DNA of 64,000 nucleotides from Rhodospirillales bacterium (GTDB lineage Bacteria; Pseudomonadota; Alphaproteobacteria; Rhodospirillales; JASLLZ01): NCBI GenBank assembly GCA_030746775.1, contig JASLLZ010000002.1, positions 39,306 to 103,305 of the forward strand, read 5' to 3'. Shown piece by piece: positions 50,236 to 57,859 of this stretch (position 1 is its first letter; each line of letters starts with the position of its first letter). The notes under the pieces were generated by a model. It saw only the letters and a program-made list of their open reading frames with translations, ran no database searches and was not told where the DNA came from. The position numbers and the translations under genes were made by a program.

Positions 50236-51638
50236 TGACTGCCGTTGCTGACCCCGGCTCGTTCCGGGATCCCAGCGGACAGGTATTTATCGAAAACGGC
50301 CGGGTCCTGCGCACGGTGTCGGCCTTTGGCGCCGAGGAATTCGAGTTCGTGCGCGCCACCGGCGTCATCGACGATCTGATCGCCGACGCGTTAGTGCTGC
50401 CCGGTACGGTGTTGAGTCAGTCACCGTTGCCGGCCGAGCAATCGGCGGGCGCCCGATACGTCGTTGAACACCCCTTGATCCCCTTCATTTCGTACCCCTA
50501 CGAGTGGTGCTTCTCCGCCCTCAAGGCGGCGGCGCTGTGCCATCTCGACGTCCACCTGCGGGCACTGGAGCGCGGCGTCGCGCTGTCGGATTCGAGCGCC
50601 TACAACATCCAGTTCCAGGGCGCGCGGCCGATCTTCATCGACCATCTGTCGTTGCGCCGCTATCGGGACGGAGAGCTGTGGGCCGGACACCAGCAGTTCT
50701 GCGAACAGTTTCTCAACCCGCTCTTGTTGCGCTCGATCCTGGGGCTGCCCCACAACGCCTGGTATCGCGGAACCCAGGAAGGCATCCCGGTGGCGGAGCT
50801 CGCCGGTATCGTGCCGTGGCACCGCAAGCTCGGCTGGAGGATGCTGACCCACGTCGTCCTGCAGGCGCGATTCCAGGCCCGCGCGGTGGACGACAAGGGC
50901 GAGTCCGGGGCGAAGAGCCTTAAAGACGCCCGTTTGCCGCTCGCCGGTCTGCAAGGCATGCTGCGTGGCCTGAGGCGCTGGATCGCGCGTCTGACGCCGG
51001 CCGACGCCAAGCGCCGCACGGTGTGGGGCGACTATACCCGCACCACGTCCTACAGCGCCGAGGAGGCGCAGGCCAAGGAAGCCTTCGTGCGTGCCTTTGT
51101 CGAGGCGGAAAAGCCCGCTGTCCTGTGGGACGTGGGATGCAACACCGGTGAATTCTCCGAGGTGGCGCTGGCGGCGGGAGCCGCCACCGTGGTCGGCTTC
51201 GATCTCGACCACGGCGCCGTCGAGGCCGCCTTTGCGCGCGCCCGGGACCGCCGCCTCGCCTTGTTGCCGCTTTGCCTCGATCTCGCCAACCCGTCGCCGA
51301 GCCAGGGTTGGGAGGAACGCGAGCGCCAGGGGTTGGCGGCGCGCGGACCGGCCGACGCGATCATCGCCCTGGCCCTGGTTCACCATCTGGCGATCGGCCG
51401 CAACATCCCGCTTGACCGCCTGGTCGGGCGGCTGGTCGACATGGCGCCAAGCGGCGTCATCGAATTCGTGCCCAAGGCGGACCCGATGGTCGGCAAACTG
51501 CTGCGCCTGCGCGAGGACATCTTCCCCGACTATACCGAGGATGCCTTCCTTGCCGCCCTCACTTCGCGCGCCCGGGTGGAAAAAACGACGCGCATTTCCG
51601 AAAGCGGCCGCCTGCTGGCCGCTTACAGCCGTTCGTGA
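50232..51638 (+). CDS. Large methyltransferase with N-terminal kinase-like region
   Basis: The 468-residue protein has SAM motif I as LWDVGCNTGEFSEV (residues 298-311) and FDLDHGAVEAA, then VIEFVPKADPM. About 260 residues precede it, with ALSDSSAYNIQFQGARPIFIDHLSL (117-141); Asp120, Asn125 and Asp137 are spaced like the catalytic loop and DFG-type Asp of small-molecule kinases. The N-terminal resemblance is faint and may be fortuitous. The ATG at 50232 overlaps the upstream stop by 3 bp. It may methylate, and possibly phosphorylate, a glycan end. Confidence 0.75.
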   Translation: MMTAVADPGSFRDPSGQVFIENGRVLRTVSAFGAEEFEFVRATGVIDDLIADALVLPGTVLSQSPLPAEQSAGARYVVEHPLIPFISYPYEWCFSALKAAALCHLDVHLRALERGVALSDSSAYNIQFQGARPIFIDHLSLRRYRDGELWAGHQQFCEQFLNPLLLRSILGLPHNAWYRGTQEGIPVAELAGIVPWHRKLGWRMLTHVVLQARFQARAVDDKGESGAKSLKDARLPLAGLQGMLRGLRRWIARLTPADAKRRTVWGDYTRTTSYSAEEAQAKEAFVRAFVEAEKPAVLWDVGCNTGEFSEVALAAGAATVVGFDLDHGAVEAAFARARDRRLALLPLCLDLANPSPSQGWEERERQGLAARGPADAIIALALVHHLAIGRNIPLDRLVGRLVDMAPSGVIEFVPKADPMVGKLLRLREDIFPDYTEDAFLAALTSRARVEKTTRISESGRLLAAYSRS

Positions 51639-53359
51639 TGAACAGGCCAGTCCCAACCGAGGAGATGCCGACGACGCCGCCCGGCGGCGGGGGTCACCGA
51701 CGCAACGCGGCCGATCTTGCGGCGCCCGTTCTGTTGCTGGTCACGCCCGCGGTAATTTATCTATCCTCCCAGGATTATTCATATTTTTCTCTCGAAGCCG
51801 GCGCCTTTCTCGGGGCTCTCGCGGTTCTCGGGATTATTCTGGGAGGATGCTCGGCCATCGGTGGCCGCTGGGTCGGGATCAGCGTGATTGCGATCCTGGC
51901 AACCCTCTTTGTCGATCGGCAATTCAACGAAGCGCTGACCGGCGCCGGCATCTATTGGTCGGTCGTGCGCATGGCCGGAGTGTTTCTCCTTTCCGCGGTT
52001 ATGGCTTGGGTCCTCAGCGCCCATCTGGCGACCATTATCGTAGCCGTCATGGCCACGACGCTCGTGGCGACGGTGTTGGTGCCGCCCGAGGTTCCGTTCC
52101 CCGACACCCGAACGGTTCGGACCGCCACCAAGCCCAACGAGGGCCTTCCGCTAATCGTCCATCTGGTGTTGGACGAGCACATCGGAATAGAAGGTATTCC
52201 CCAATCCATTGACGGCGGCGAGACACTGAAGTCGCACCTGAAAAAATTCTTCTCCGATAAGGGATTCCGCGTCTTTGGCAAAGCCTACAGTAACTTTTTT
52301 TCTACTCACCTGACGCTGGCCAACCTGTTCAACGGCGGTCCACCGCGCTCGGACATCGTTGGCGATAGCGACGATAAATTCCGTTTGAAAATGAACGGCA
52401 ACCGGCTCTTCGAACGTCTGGGCGAACGTGGCTACCGGATCAAGGTGTACCAATCAGACTTCATGGACATGTGCGGAGCAGGGAACGATTCGGTGGATCT
52501 CTGTTATTCGTATCCGTGCTGTACTCTGAAGAACCTCGAGGATTTGGACCTGCCCGTCGTCGACAAGGCCGTGGTCATCGCCGGCAACTATTTGGACCCC
52601 ATGATCTCGTACAGGGTCGTGCGCCGGGCTTACCGCTGGCTGGTCCACGTCGGCCTGCCCGTGCCGCGTTGGCCCTGGGAAGAACTGAGGCTGGCCCCGT
52701 TGACGGCGTTCGACGTTCTCGGTCGCTTCGCGGGCGATCTCAAGGCGGCGTCGCGCGGAGAATACTATTTCGCTCACCTCTTCATTCCTCACTTTCCTTA
52801 CGTCTATGACGGGGAATGCCGCTTGAGACGGTCGAAAATGTGGTTGAGCCGATGGAGTCAGGAAGGATTGGACCGCGACCGCTGGGGGGCCGCCGGGAGT
52901 TCGGGCGCGAGCAAGAACACGGCCTCGACGAGGCGGCTGCGCTACCAACGATACTTTGAGCAGACCCACTGCCTCTACCGCAAGCTGGACACGTTGTTCG
53001 AGGCCCTGGGGCGGTCGGGACGGCTCGCCGACGCCGTTATCATCGTGCATGGCGACCATGGTTCGCGAATCCCCATCGATGATCCTGATTCGGGGCGCAC
53101 CCAACCCCTTGGCGAAGGCGACAAGGTGGATAGTTTCTCAACGCTGTTCGCCATCAAGGCACCGGGCGTCGCGCCGGACTACGACCTTCGACTGATATCC
53201 CTGCAGACGTTGTTCAACCATCTCGCCGGGAGCCGGTTCCGGTCCGTTCCCGATGGCTCATTCGTTGAGCCGCCGGCGGCACGCATGCTCCATCCGTCCG
53301 GCCAGGGGGGCGATCTCACGATGACTGACTTCGGTCAGGGTTCGGGTTTCTTGCCATGA
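51638..53359 (+). CDS. Membrane alkaline-phosphatase-fold enzyme 1
   Basis: The 573-residue protein has four to five hydrophobic segments in residues 25-150, then a periplasmic domain with PLIVHLVLDEHIGIEGI (first metal Asp), AYSNFFSTHLTLANLFNG (candidate Thr or Ser nucleophile region) and VIIVHGDHGSRIP (metal Asp-His). This is the EptA/LtaS-like layout. It may transfer phosphoethanolamine or glycerol phosphate, or act as a hydrolase. GTG at 51635 is an alternative start; translation is coupled to the preceding stop and to the next gene by ATGA. Confidence 0.78.
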   Translation: MNRPVPTEEMPTTPPGGGGHRRNAADLAAPVLLLVTPAVIYLSSQDYSYFSLEAGAFLGALAVLGIILGGCSAIGGRWVGISVIAILATLFVDRQFNEALTGAGIYWSVVRMAGVFLLSAVMAWVLSAHLATIIVAVMATTLVATVLVPPEVPFPDTRTVRTATKPNEGLPLIVHLVLDEHIGIEGIPQSIDGGETLKSHLKKFFSDKGFRVFGKAYSNFFSTHLTLANLFNGGPPRSDIVGDSDDKFRLKMNGNRLFERLGERGYRIKVYQSDFMDMCGAGNDSVDLCYSYPCCTLKNLEDLDLPVVDKAVVIAGNYLDPMISYRVVRRAYRWLVHVGLPVPRWPWEELRLAPLTAFDVLGRFAGDLKAASRGEYYFAHLFIPHFPYVYDGECRLRRSKMWLSRWSQEGLDRDRWGAAGSSGASKNTASTRRLRYQRYFEQTHCLYRKLDTLFEALGRSGRLADAVIIVHGDHGSRIPIDDPDSGRTQPLGEGDKVDSFSTLFAIKAPGVAPDYDLRLISLQTLFNHLAGSRFRSVPDGSFVEPPAARMLHPSGQGGDLTMTDFGQGSGFLP

Positions 53360-54891
53360 TAGCCAGATTGCGCCTCTTCGCGCCCCTTGTCTTGATGGCA
53401 TCGTGGCCGTTCGTCAACTTTGCCAATTTCAACGCCGCCGACGTGGTCAACTTTGCCGTCGTCTTGACCTACGGACTGATCTTCAATGCCGTCATGGTCG
53501 TCGCGGCGCTTGGCGCCATGGCGATCCTGCGACGCCAGCCGGCGGCCCGCGTCGTCAATACCCTGGCCGTCGCCGGCTTCGTCTTTTTCACCTTCGGCGC
53601 CGTCAATTCGTTGATCCAGGAGGTATTTGACCTCGGCCGTTTTCGCTATGCCCTGGCGCTGTGGGGGTTGATCTGGATCGCCGTGACGGGGCTCGCCTGG
53701 CATCTGTCCACGGCTCGCCATTCAACCACCATCCTGAGCCTGGCGGCCGGCGCCGCCGTCCTCGTCCCGGCTTTCGAGCTGGCCCAGCATTTCGCCCAGC
53801 GCCAAGAAGCCGGCCCGCCGCCGACGGTAACGGCGAGTGCCGCCGGCGCCGCGAAGGCCAACGTCTATTTCGTGGTCTTCGACGAATACGGCCGCGCCGA
53901 CCAACTCCTGGACGCCTTCGGTTTCGACGTGAAGCCCTTCCAGGATGCTTTGCGCTCGCAGGGGTTCAAGATCGTGGCGCGTTCTAACGCCAACATTCCC
54001 ATGACCCATCTGTCGTTGACCACGACGCTGGCCATGGACTACGCCGTTCCCGTCGGCCCCGGCGCCCTCGACGGATTCTACGGCTACAAGTTGCGGCTGC
54101 GCGGTAACAACGAGGTAGTCAGGCGTTTCCGCGCCTTGGGCTACCGCTACGTCCACGCCCAGCCGGGGCGCTGGGAGGGGTCGCGCTGCGGCGGCGGCGA
54201 GGACCTGTGCATCAAGGGCGCGACGCCGCATGCCTTCAACGAGACCGAGATAGCGCTGCTGCGCATGACGCCCCTGTTGCCCGTCGCCTGGAAACTATTT
54301 CCCAATTCGTTGAAGTACGGCCGCATCCAGTTTCCCGACGTCGTCGCGCGGCTGAAGGACTTTCCAGCGCCGCCCTATTTCCTCTATGCCCATCTCTTGC
54401 AGCCCCACGACCTGCAATTCGCCGCCGATTGTTCTCCCTACCCCAACCCGCGGGGCCTAACCCTGCGCGATCACCCCTGGGGCACCGTGACAGAGGCTGG
54501 CAAGCCGGCCTACGTCGCCACCATCACCTGCGTCAACCGCCAGATCCTCAAAGGCGTCGAGGCGATCGTCAGGGCCGATCCCGAGGCCATCATCGTCTTG
54601 CAGGCGGATCACGGTTTCGCCCTTGACGACACTTTCACCAAACCCCTCGCCGATTGGAACGAAACCGAATTCAATCGCCGCTTCGGTGTCTTCAACGCCA
54701 TGCGCCTGCCGCCCCGCTGCCGCTCCGCGCTCCACGAAACCCTGTCTCTGGTCAACACGTTCCGCGTCGTCCTCGCCTGCCTCGAAGGACGTCAAGCGGA
54801 CCTTCTTCCCGACCGCTCCTACGTCAGCAAGTACAACAACCCCGACATCCTGCCGTTAGCCAAGTTTCCTAAAAACCCCCGATCACGGTAG
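53356..54891 (+). CDS. Membrane alkaline-phosphatase-fold enzyme 2
   Basis: The 511-residue protein has hydrophobic segments at about 5-30, 33-58, 68-90 and 100-130, then NVYFVVFDEYGRADQLLDAFG (metal Asp), NIPMTHLSLTTTLAMDY (candidate nucleophile region) and EAIIVLQADHGFALDD (Asp-His). It resembles the preceding gene in plan but the sequences differ, so they are distant relatives rather than a recent duplication. Likely role: transfer of a phospho-alcohol to the surface polymer, or phosphate hydrolysis at the membrane. Confidence 0.75.
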   Translation: MIARLRLFAPLVLMASWPFVNFANFNAADVVNFAVVLTYGLIFNAVMVVAALGAMAILRRQPAARVVNTLAVAGFVFFTFGAVNSLIQEVFDLGRFRYALALWGLIWIAVTGLAWHLSTARHSTTILSLAAGAAVLVPAFELAQHFAQRQEAGPPPTVTASAAGAAKANVYFVVFDEYGRADQLLDAFGFDVKPFQDALRSQGFKIVARSNANIPMTHLSLTTTLAMDYAVPVGPGALDGFYGYKLRLRGNNEVVRRFRALGYRYVHAQPGRWEGSRCGGGEDLCIKGATPHAFNETEIALLRMTPLLPVAWKLFPNSLKYGRIQFPDVVARLKDFPAPPYFLYAHLLQPHDLQFAADCSPYPNPRGLTLRDHPWGTVTEAGKPAYVATITCVNRQILKGVEAIVRADPEAIIVLQADHGFALDDTFTKPLADWNETEFNRRFGVFNAMRLPPRCRSALHETLSLVNTFRVVLACLEGRQADLLPDRSYVSKYNNPDILPLAKFPKNPRSR

Positions 54892-54936
54892 GATGGGGCG
54901 GGCGAGGCAAACAACCGCGAGGGAGAAGAAAAACCC

Positions 54937-56109
54937 GTGTTCTTTCCGCTCATGGCCGATACCTGGGGCGACGAGGAAATCGAAGCGATCCAAGGCGTCA
55001 TCGCCAGCGGCCAGTACACCATGGCGGGAAACGTCAAGCGTTTCGAAGAAGCCTTCGCCGCCTATCACGGACGCGCCCACGCGGTCATGGTCAATTCGGG
55101 TTCCTCGGCCAACCTGATCGCCGTCGCCGCCCTCTGCCATCACGGCGAGCGCGGCTTGCGCCGGGGCGATGAGGTCATCGTCCCCGCCATTTCGTGGAGC
55201 ACGACCTTTTTTCCGTTGCAGCAATATGGTCTCAGGCTGCGCTTCGTCGATATCGACATCGACACGCTCGGCATGGATACGAGCTATCTCAACGAGGCCC
55301 TGACACCGCGCACCCGCGCCATCGCCGGGGTCAGTATTCTGGGCAACCCTTGCGCGCTCGACGTCATGCGCGATTTCGCCCGCGGCCATGATCTGTGGTT
55401 CTTCGAGGACAACTGCGAATCCCTCGATGCCCGGCTTGGCGGCCGTCTGACCGGAACCTTTGGCGACGTCGCCACCTTCAGCTTCTTTTTCTCCCACCAT
55501 ATTTCGACCATGGAAGGGGGCATGGTGCTGACAGACGACGAGGAGTTGTGCCATCTTGCCCGGTCCCTGCGCTCTCACGGCTGGACCCGCGGCCTGCCCG
55601 ATCCGTCGCCGATTTACGAGCGCCGCGAAAGCGACTTTTTCGAGGAATACCGCTTCATTCTTCCCGGCTACAACGTTCGCCCGCTGGAAATGAACGCCGC
55701 CGTCGGTTTGCGACAACTGGAAAAACTGCCCGCCATGACCCGGGCCAGGCGCAAGAATTTGAGTACATTCCAGGACATGTTCGGCGCCGATCAACGTTTT
55801 ATAATCCAAAAGGAAAACGGCGAAAGCTCGTCGTTCTGTTTCACCATCATTCTCGCCCCCGGCCTGGAAATCGAAAGGGAGGCGGTGCTGGGCGCCCTGC
55901 GCGCCAATGAAATCGAACACCGCATCATCACCGGGGGCAATATCCTGTGCAACGACGTGATGAAATACTTCGATTACGATGTCGTCGGCGGGGCCACGCC
56001 GAAGGCCGATCTTGCCCACCGGCGGGGCTTTTTCGTCGGTAACCAGCCGAATGACCTGCGCGCCAGGATCGAGCGGCTGCACCAGGTTCTCGACGAGGTG
56101 TGCCGATGA
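54937..56109 (+). CDS. DegT-family enzyme lacking the PLP lysine (3-dehydratase-like)
   Basis: The 390-residue protein has NSGSSANLIAVAAL, WFFEDNCESLDARLGG and, where aminotransferases have the PLP lysine, FSFFFSHHISTMEGGM (His187/His188). A His in place of Lys is the mark of RfbH/ColD-type 3-dehydratases that make 3,6-dideoxy sugars. The start is GTG at 54937 with GGGAG upstream; an ATG at 54952 is possible. It probably acts on a nucleotide 4-keto-6-deoxy sugar. The downstream epimerase that would use its product is truncated. Confidence 0.85.
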   Translation: MFFPLMADTWGDEEIEAIQGVIASGQYTMAGNVKRFEEAFAAYHGRAHAVMVNSGSSANLIAVAALCHHGERGLRRGDEVIVPAISWSTTFFPLQQYGLRLRFVDIDIDTLGMDTSYLNEALTPRTRAIAGVSILGNPCALDVMRDFARGHDLWFFEDNCESLDARLGGRLTGTFGDVATFSFFFSHHISTMEGGMVLTDDEELCHLARSLRSHGWTRGLPDPSPIYERRESDFFEEYRFILPGYNVRPLEMNAAVGLRQLEKLPAMTRARRKNLSTFQDMFGADQRFIIQKENGESSSFCFTIILAPGLEIEREAVLGALRANEIEHRIITGGNILCNDVMKYFDYDVVGGATPKADLAHRRGFFVGNQPNDLRARIERLHQVLDEVCR

Positions 56110-56338
56110 GCCTTTCCATCCTGGTCACCGGCGGCGCCGGCTATCTCGGTTCGATCATGGTCCCCGATCTGTTGGGACTGGGCCACAAGGTGACCGTGCT
56201 GGATAATTTTTTGTACAAGCAGAACAGCCTGGCCCCGGTCTGTCGCGATCCTAATTTTCAGGTGATCAACGGCGACGCCCGGCTTGCCGAAACGGTGGCG
56301 CCCTTGCTCGCCAAGTCCGATGTCGTCATTCCCTTGGG
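56106..56338 (+). pseudogene. Truncated NAD-dependent epimerase gene
   Basis: About 77 codons: SLSILVTGGAGYLGSIMVPDLLG (GxxGxxG), TVLDNFLYKQNSLAPVCRD and SDVVIPL resemble the first quarter of the gene at 43732. Coding similarity stops at about 56338 and the frame then runs into unrelated sequence that is antisense to an E1 beta fragment. No catalytic YxxxK remains. It starts at an ATG overlapping the DegT-family stop by 4 bp, so it was probably a functional downstream partner before the break. Confidence 0.8.
56332..56338. other. Junction between two head-on truncated genes
   Basis: CCTTGGG lies where the epimerase fragment (plus) and the E1 beta fragment (minus) both lose similarity to their families. 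The short sequence fits both ends: the epimerase would continue CCTTGGC-like and E1 beta would read ACCTTGGG from the other side. This is the signature of a deletion through microhomology, or of a false join in assembly. Confidence 0.6.
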
Positions 56339-56422
56339 ATCGCGCTCCATCTCATGGGTGACGGCTTCGCAGAGCGCCTCGCCGTAAGACAGGAGCCGTC
56401 CCTCTTCAGTCGGCGAAGACAT
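56338..56422 (-). pseudogene. Truncated TPP-dependent dehydrogenase E1 beta-subunit gene
   Basis: Only the N-terminus remains, about 28 codons from an ATG at 56422: MSSPTEEGRLLSYGEALCEA and VTHEMERDPK, matching the beginning of pyruvate- or acetoin-dehydrogenase E1 beta subunits (RxLSYxEAxxEAxxxEMxRDPxV). The start overlaps the end of the E1 alpha reading frame, as normal for alpha-beta pairs. The rest of the gene is lost at the 56332-56338 junction, so no active enzyme can be made from this copy. Confidence 0.7.
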
Positions 56423-57371
56423 GGCTGTATAGCTCTTGCGGGTCGGGCCAGGGGCTGTCTTCGGCGAATGCGACGGCCTCGGCGATCTGGTCCTCGATCT
56501 CGGCATCGATGACGCGCCGCCGGTCGGGCTTTAGCCTGTCGCCGACCACCTTGACCTAGTCGTTGGCCAGCCAGGGCTCCATCTCGGCGCGGTCGCGATA
56601 GCCGGCATCGAAATCATCCTCGGGGCCGACGTGCTCGCGCCACCGGCAGGCCAGGCATTCGATGAAAACCGGCCCGTCCCCGGCGCGCAGGGACTGACAC
56701 GCTTTTTCCGTCGCCGAGCGCAGGGCGAAGACGTCGCCCTCGGTGAAGCGATGCGTCCGAATGCCATAGGTTTCGACCCGCGCACACAGTGCCGGGCTGG
56801 CCCAGCGGTCCTCAATCGGCGAATGAATGGCGTAGCCGTTGTTTTCGCAAACGAACAGGATCGGCAGATCGTGGAGGGCGGCAAAATTGAGGCTTTCGGC
56901 GAAGGCGCCCTCCTCGGTCGCGCCGTCGCCGAAGAAGCTGACGACGATCCGTCCCCGGCCTTCCCTTTTCAGGGCCAGGGCGTATCCGACGGCGACCGGG
57001 ATGGTGGTCGCGACGACGGCCGAGGTGCCCAAGATGCCCTGCTCCATGTCGACCAGGTGCATGGAGCCCGCCTTGCCGCCCGCGCAGCCGCCCGCCTTGC
57101 CGTAAAGCTCGGCCATCATTTTCCCAAGATCGCCGCCCTTGGCGATATAGGCGGCGTGGCCCCGGTAGGTGGCGGAAACCACGTCGGCCTCGTCGAGCGC
57201 GCCGATGACGCCGACCGAGACGAATTCCTGGCCGATCGACAGATGGATCGGGCTCTTGATCTTGTCGCTCGGATAGAGGCGGGCGATTTCCTCTTCGCTG
57301 CGCCGGATCAGGCGCAACAGACGGTAGACGGTCTCGATCGTCTCATCATCGGTCGGGGGTTCGGGCTTCAT
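56406..57371 (-). pseudogene. TPP-dependent E1 alpha-subunit gene with in-frame amber stop
   Basis: From an ATG at 57371 the frame encodes SIGQEFVSVG, GGKAGSMHLVDMEQGILG, VSFFGDGATEEGAFAESLNFAAL (TPP motif GDGxxxxG..N) and VCENNGYAIHSP, typical of E1 alpha. After codon 271 a TAG at 56558-56556 interrupts it, but the same frame continues coding-like for 49 more codons (VKVVGDRLKPDRR and PWPDPQELYSHVFAD) to TGA at 56406-56408. Full length with the stop read through would be 321 residues, normal for the family. With the truncated E1 beta next to it, decay is the simplest reading; sequencing error is the alternative. Confidence 0.75.
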
Positions 57372-57429
57372 GGCTCCGCCGCGTGGTTCGCTTTCAAGGC
57401 GGGGAAGTATGTCACGCAACGAATGAGGG

Positions 57430-57592
57430 CGGAAGGGATGGGGAACCACAGAGGCACAGAGGCACAGAGAAGACAGGACAGATAAGCGGAAGCAGGTATT
57501 TTCAGAACCCGGCGCGGAGCGCCATTCCTTCCCCTTCCTTCTCTGTGCCTCTGTGCCTCTGTGGTCATTAGAATGTTCGGCCCTCGCGCGGC
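57430..57592. repeat. Duplicated unit A with long terminal inverted repeats
   Basis: Inside the 488-bp gene-free gap 57372-57859. The core 57445-57565 (121 bp) has perfect 28-bp terminal inverted repeats, 57445-57472 and 57538-57565, composed of a GAGGCACA-type repeat. It would fold into a long hairpin. Flanks on both sides (CGGAAGGGATGG before, TTCGGCCC after) also match the second copy, so the duplicated unit is about 160 bp. No coding capacity. It resembles MITE-like or REP-like hairpin elements. Confidence 0.88.
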
Positions 57593-57626
57593 TCCTGGAT
57601 TACCGGGTTCGCGCCACCCGGCGCCC

Positions 57627-57788
57627 CGGAAAGATGGTGAACCACAGAGGCACGGAGGCACAGAGAAGACAGGACAGCTAAGCGGGAGCAGGAATTTTCA
57701 CAACCCGGTGGGAAGCGCCATTCCTCCCCCTTTCTTTCTCTGTGCCTCTGTGCCTCTGTGGTTAATAGAGCGTTCGGCCCCCGCGCAG
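57627..57788. repeat. Duplicated unit B with long terminal inverted repeats
   Basis: Second copy, about 196 bp after the first in the same orientation. The core 57641-57762 (122 bp) has 28-bp arms (57641-57668 and 57735-57762) with two mismatches, and the interior matches unit A with scattered differences. Between the copies (57593-57626) and after the second one (57789-57859) I see nothing recognisable, apart from the presumed leader of the gene starting at 57860. Confidence 0.85.
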
Positions 57789-57859
57789 GGTCCAAATTCG
57801 GATGGACGCGGAAGGGAACAGCGGGCATTGTCCGTCAAAATTTCCCTTAGGTGTTACCC

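Noticed and set aside
57430-57788. Repeats as a CRISPR array
   Set aside because: Only two long copies with internal palindromes; no short regularly spaced direct repeats and no cas genes.
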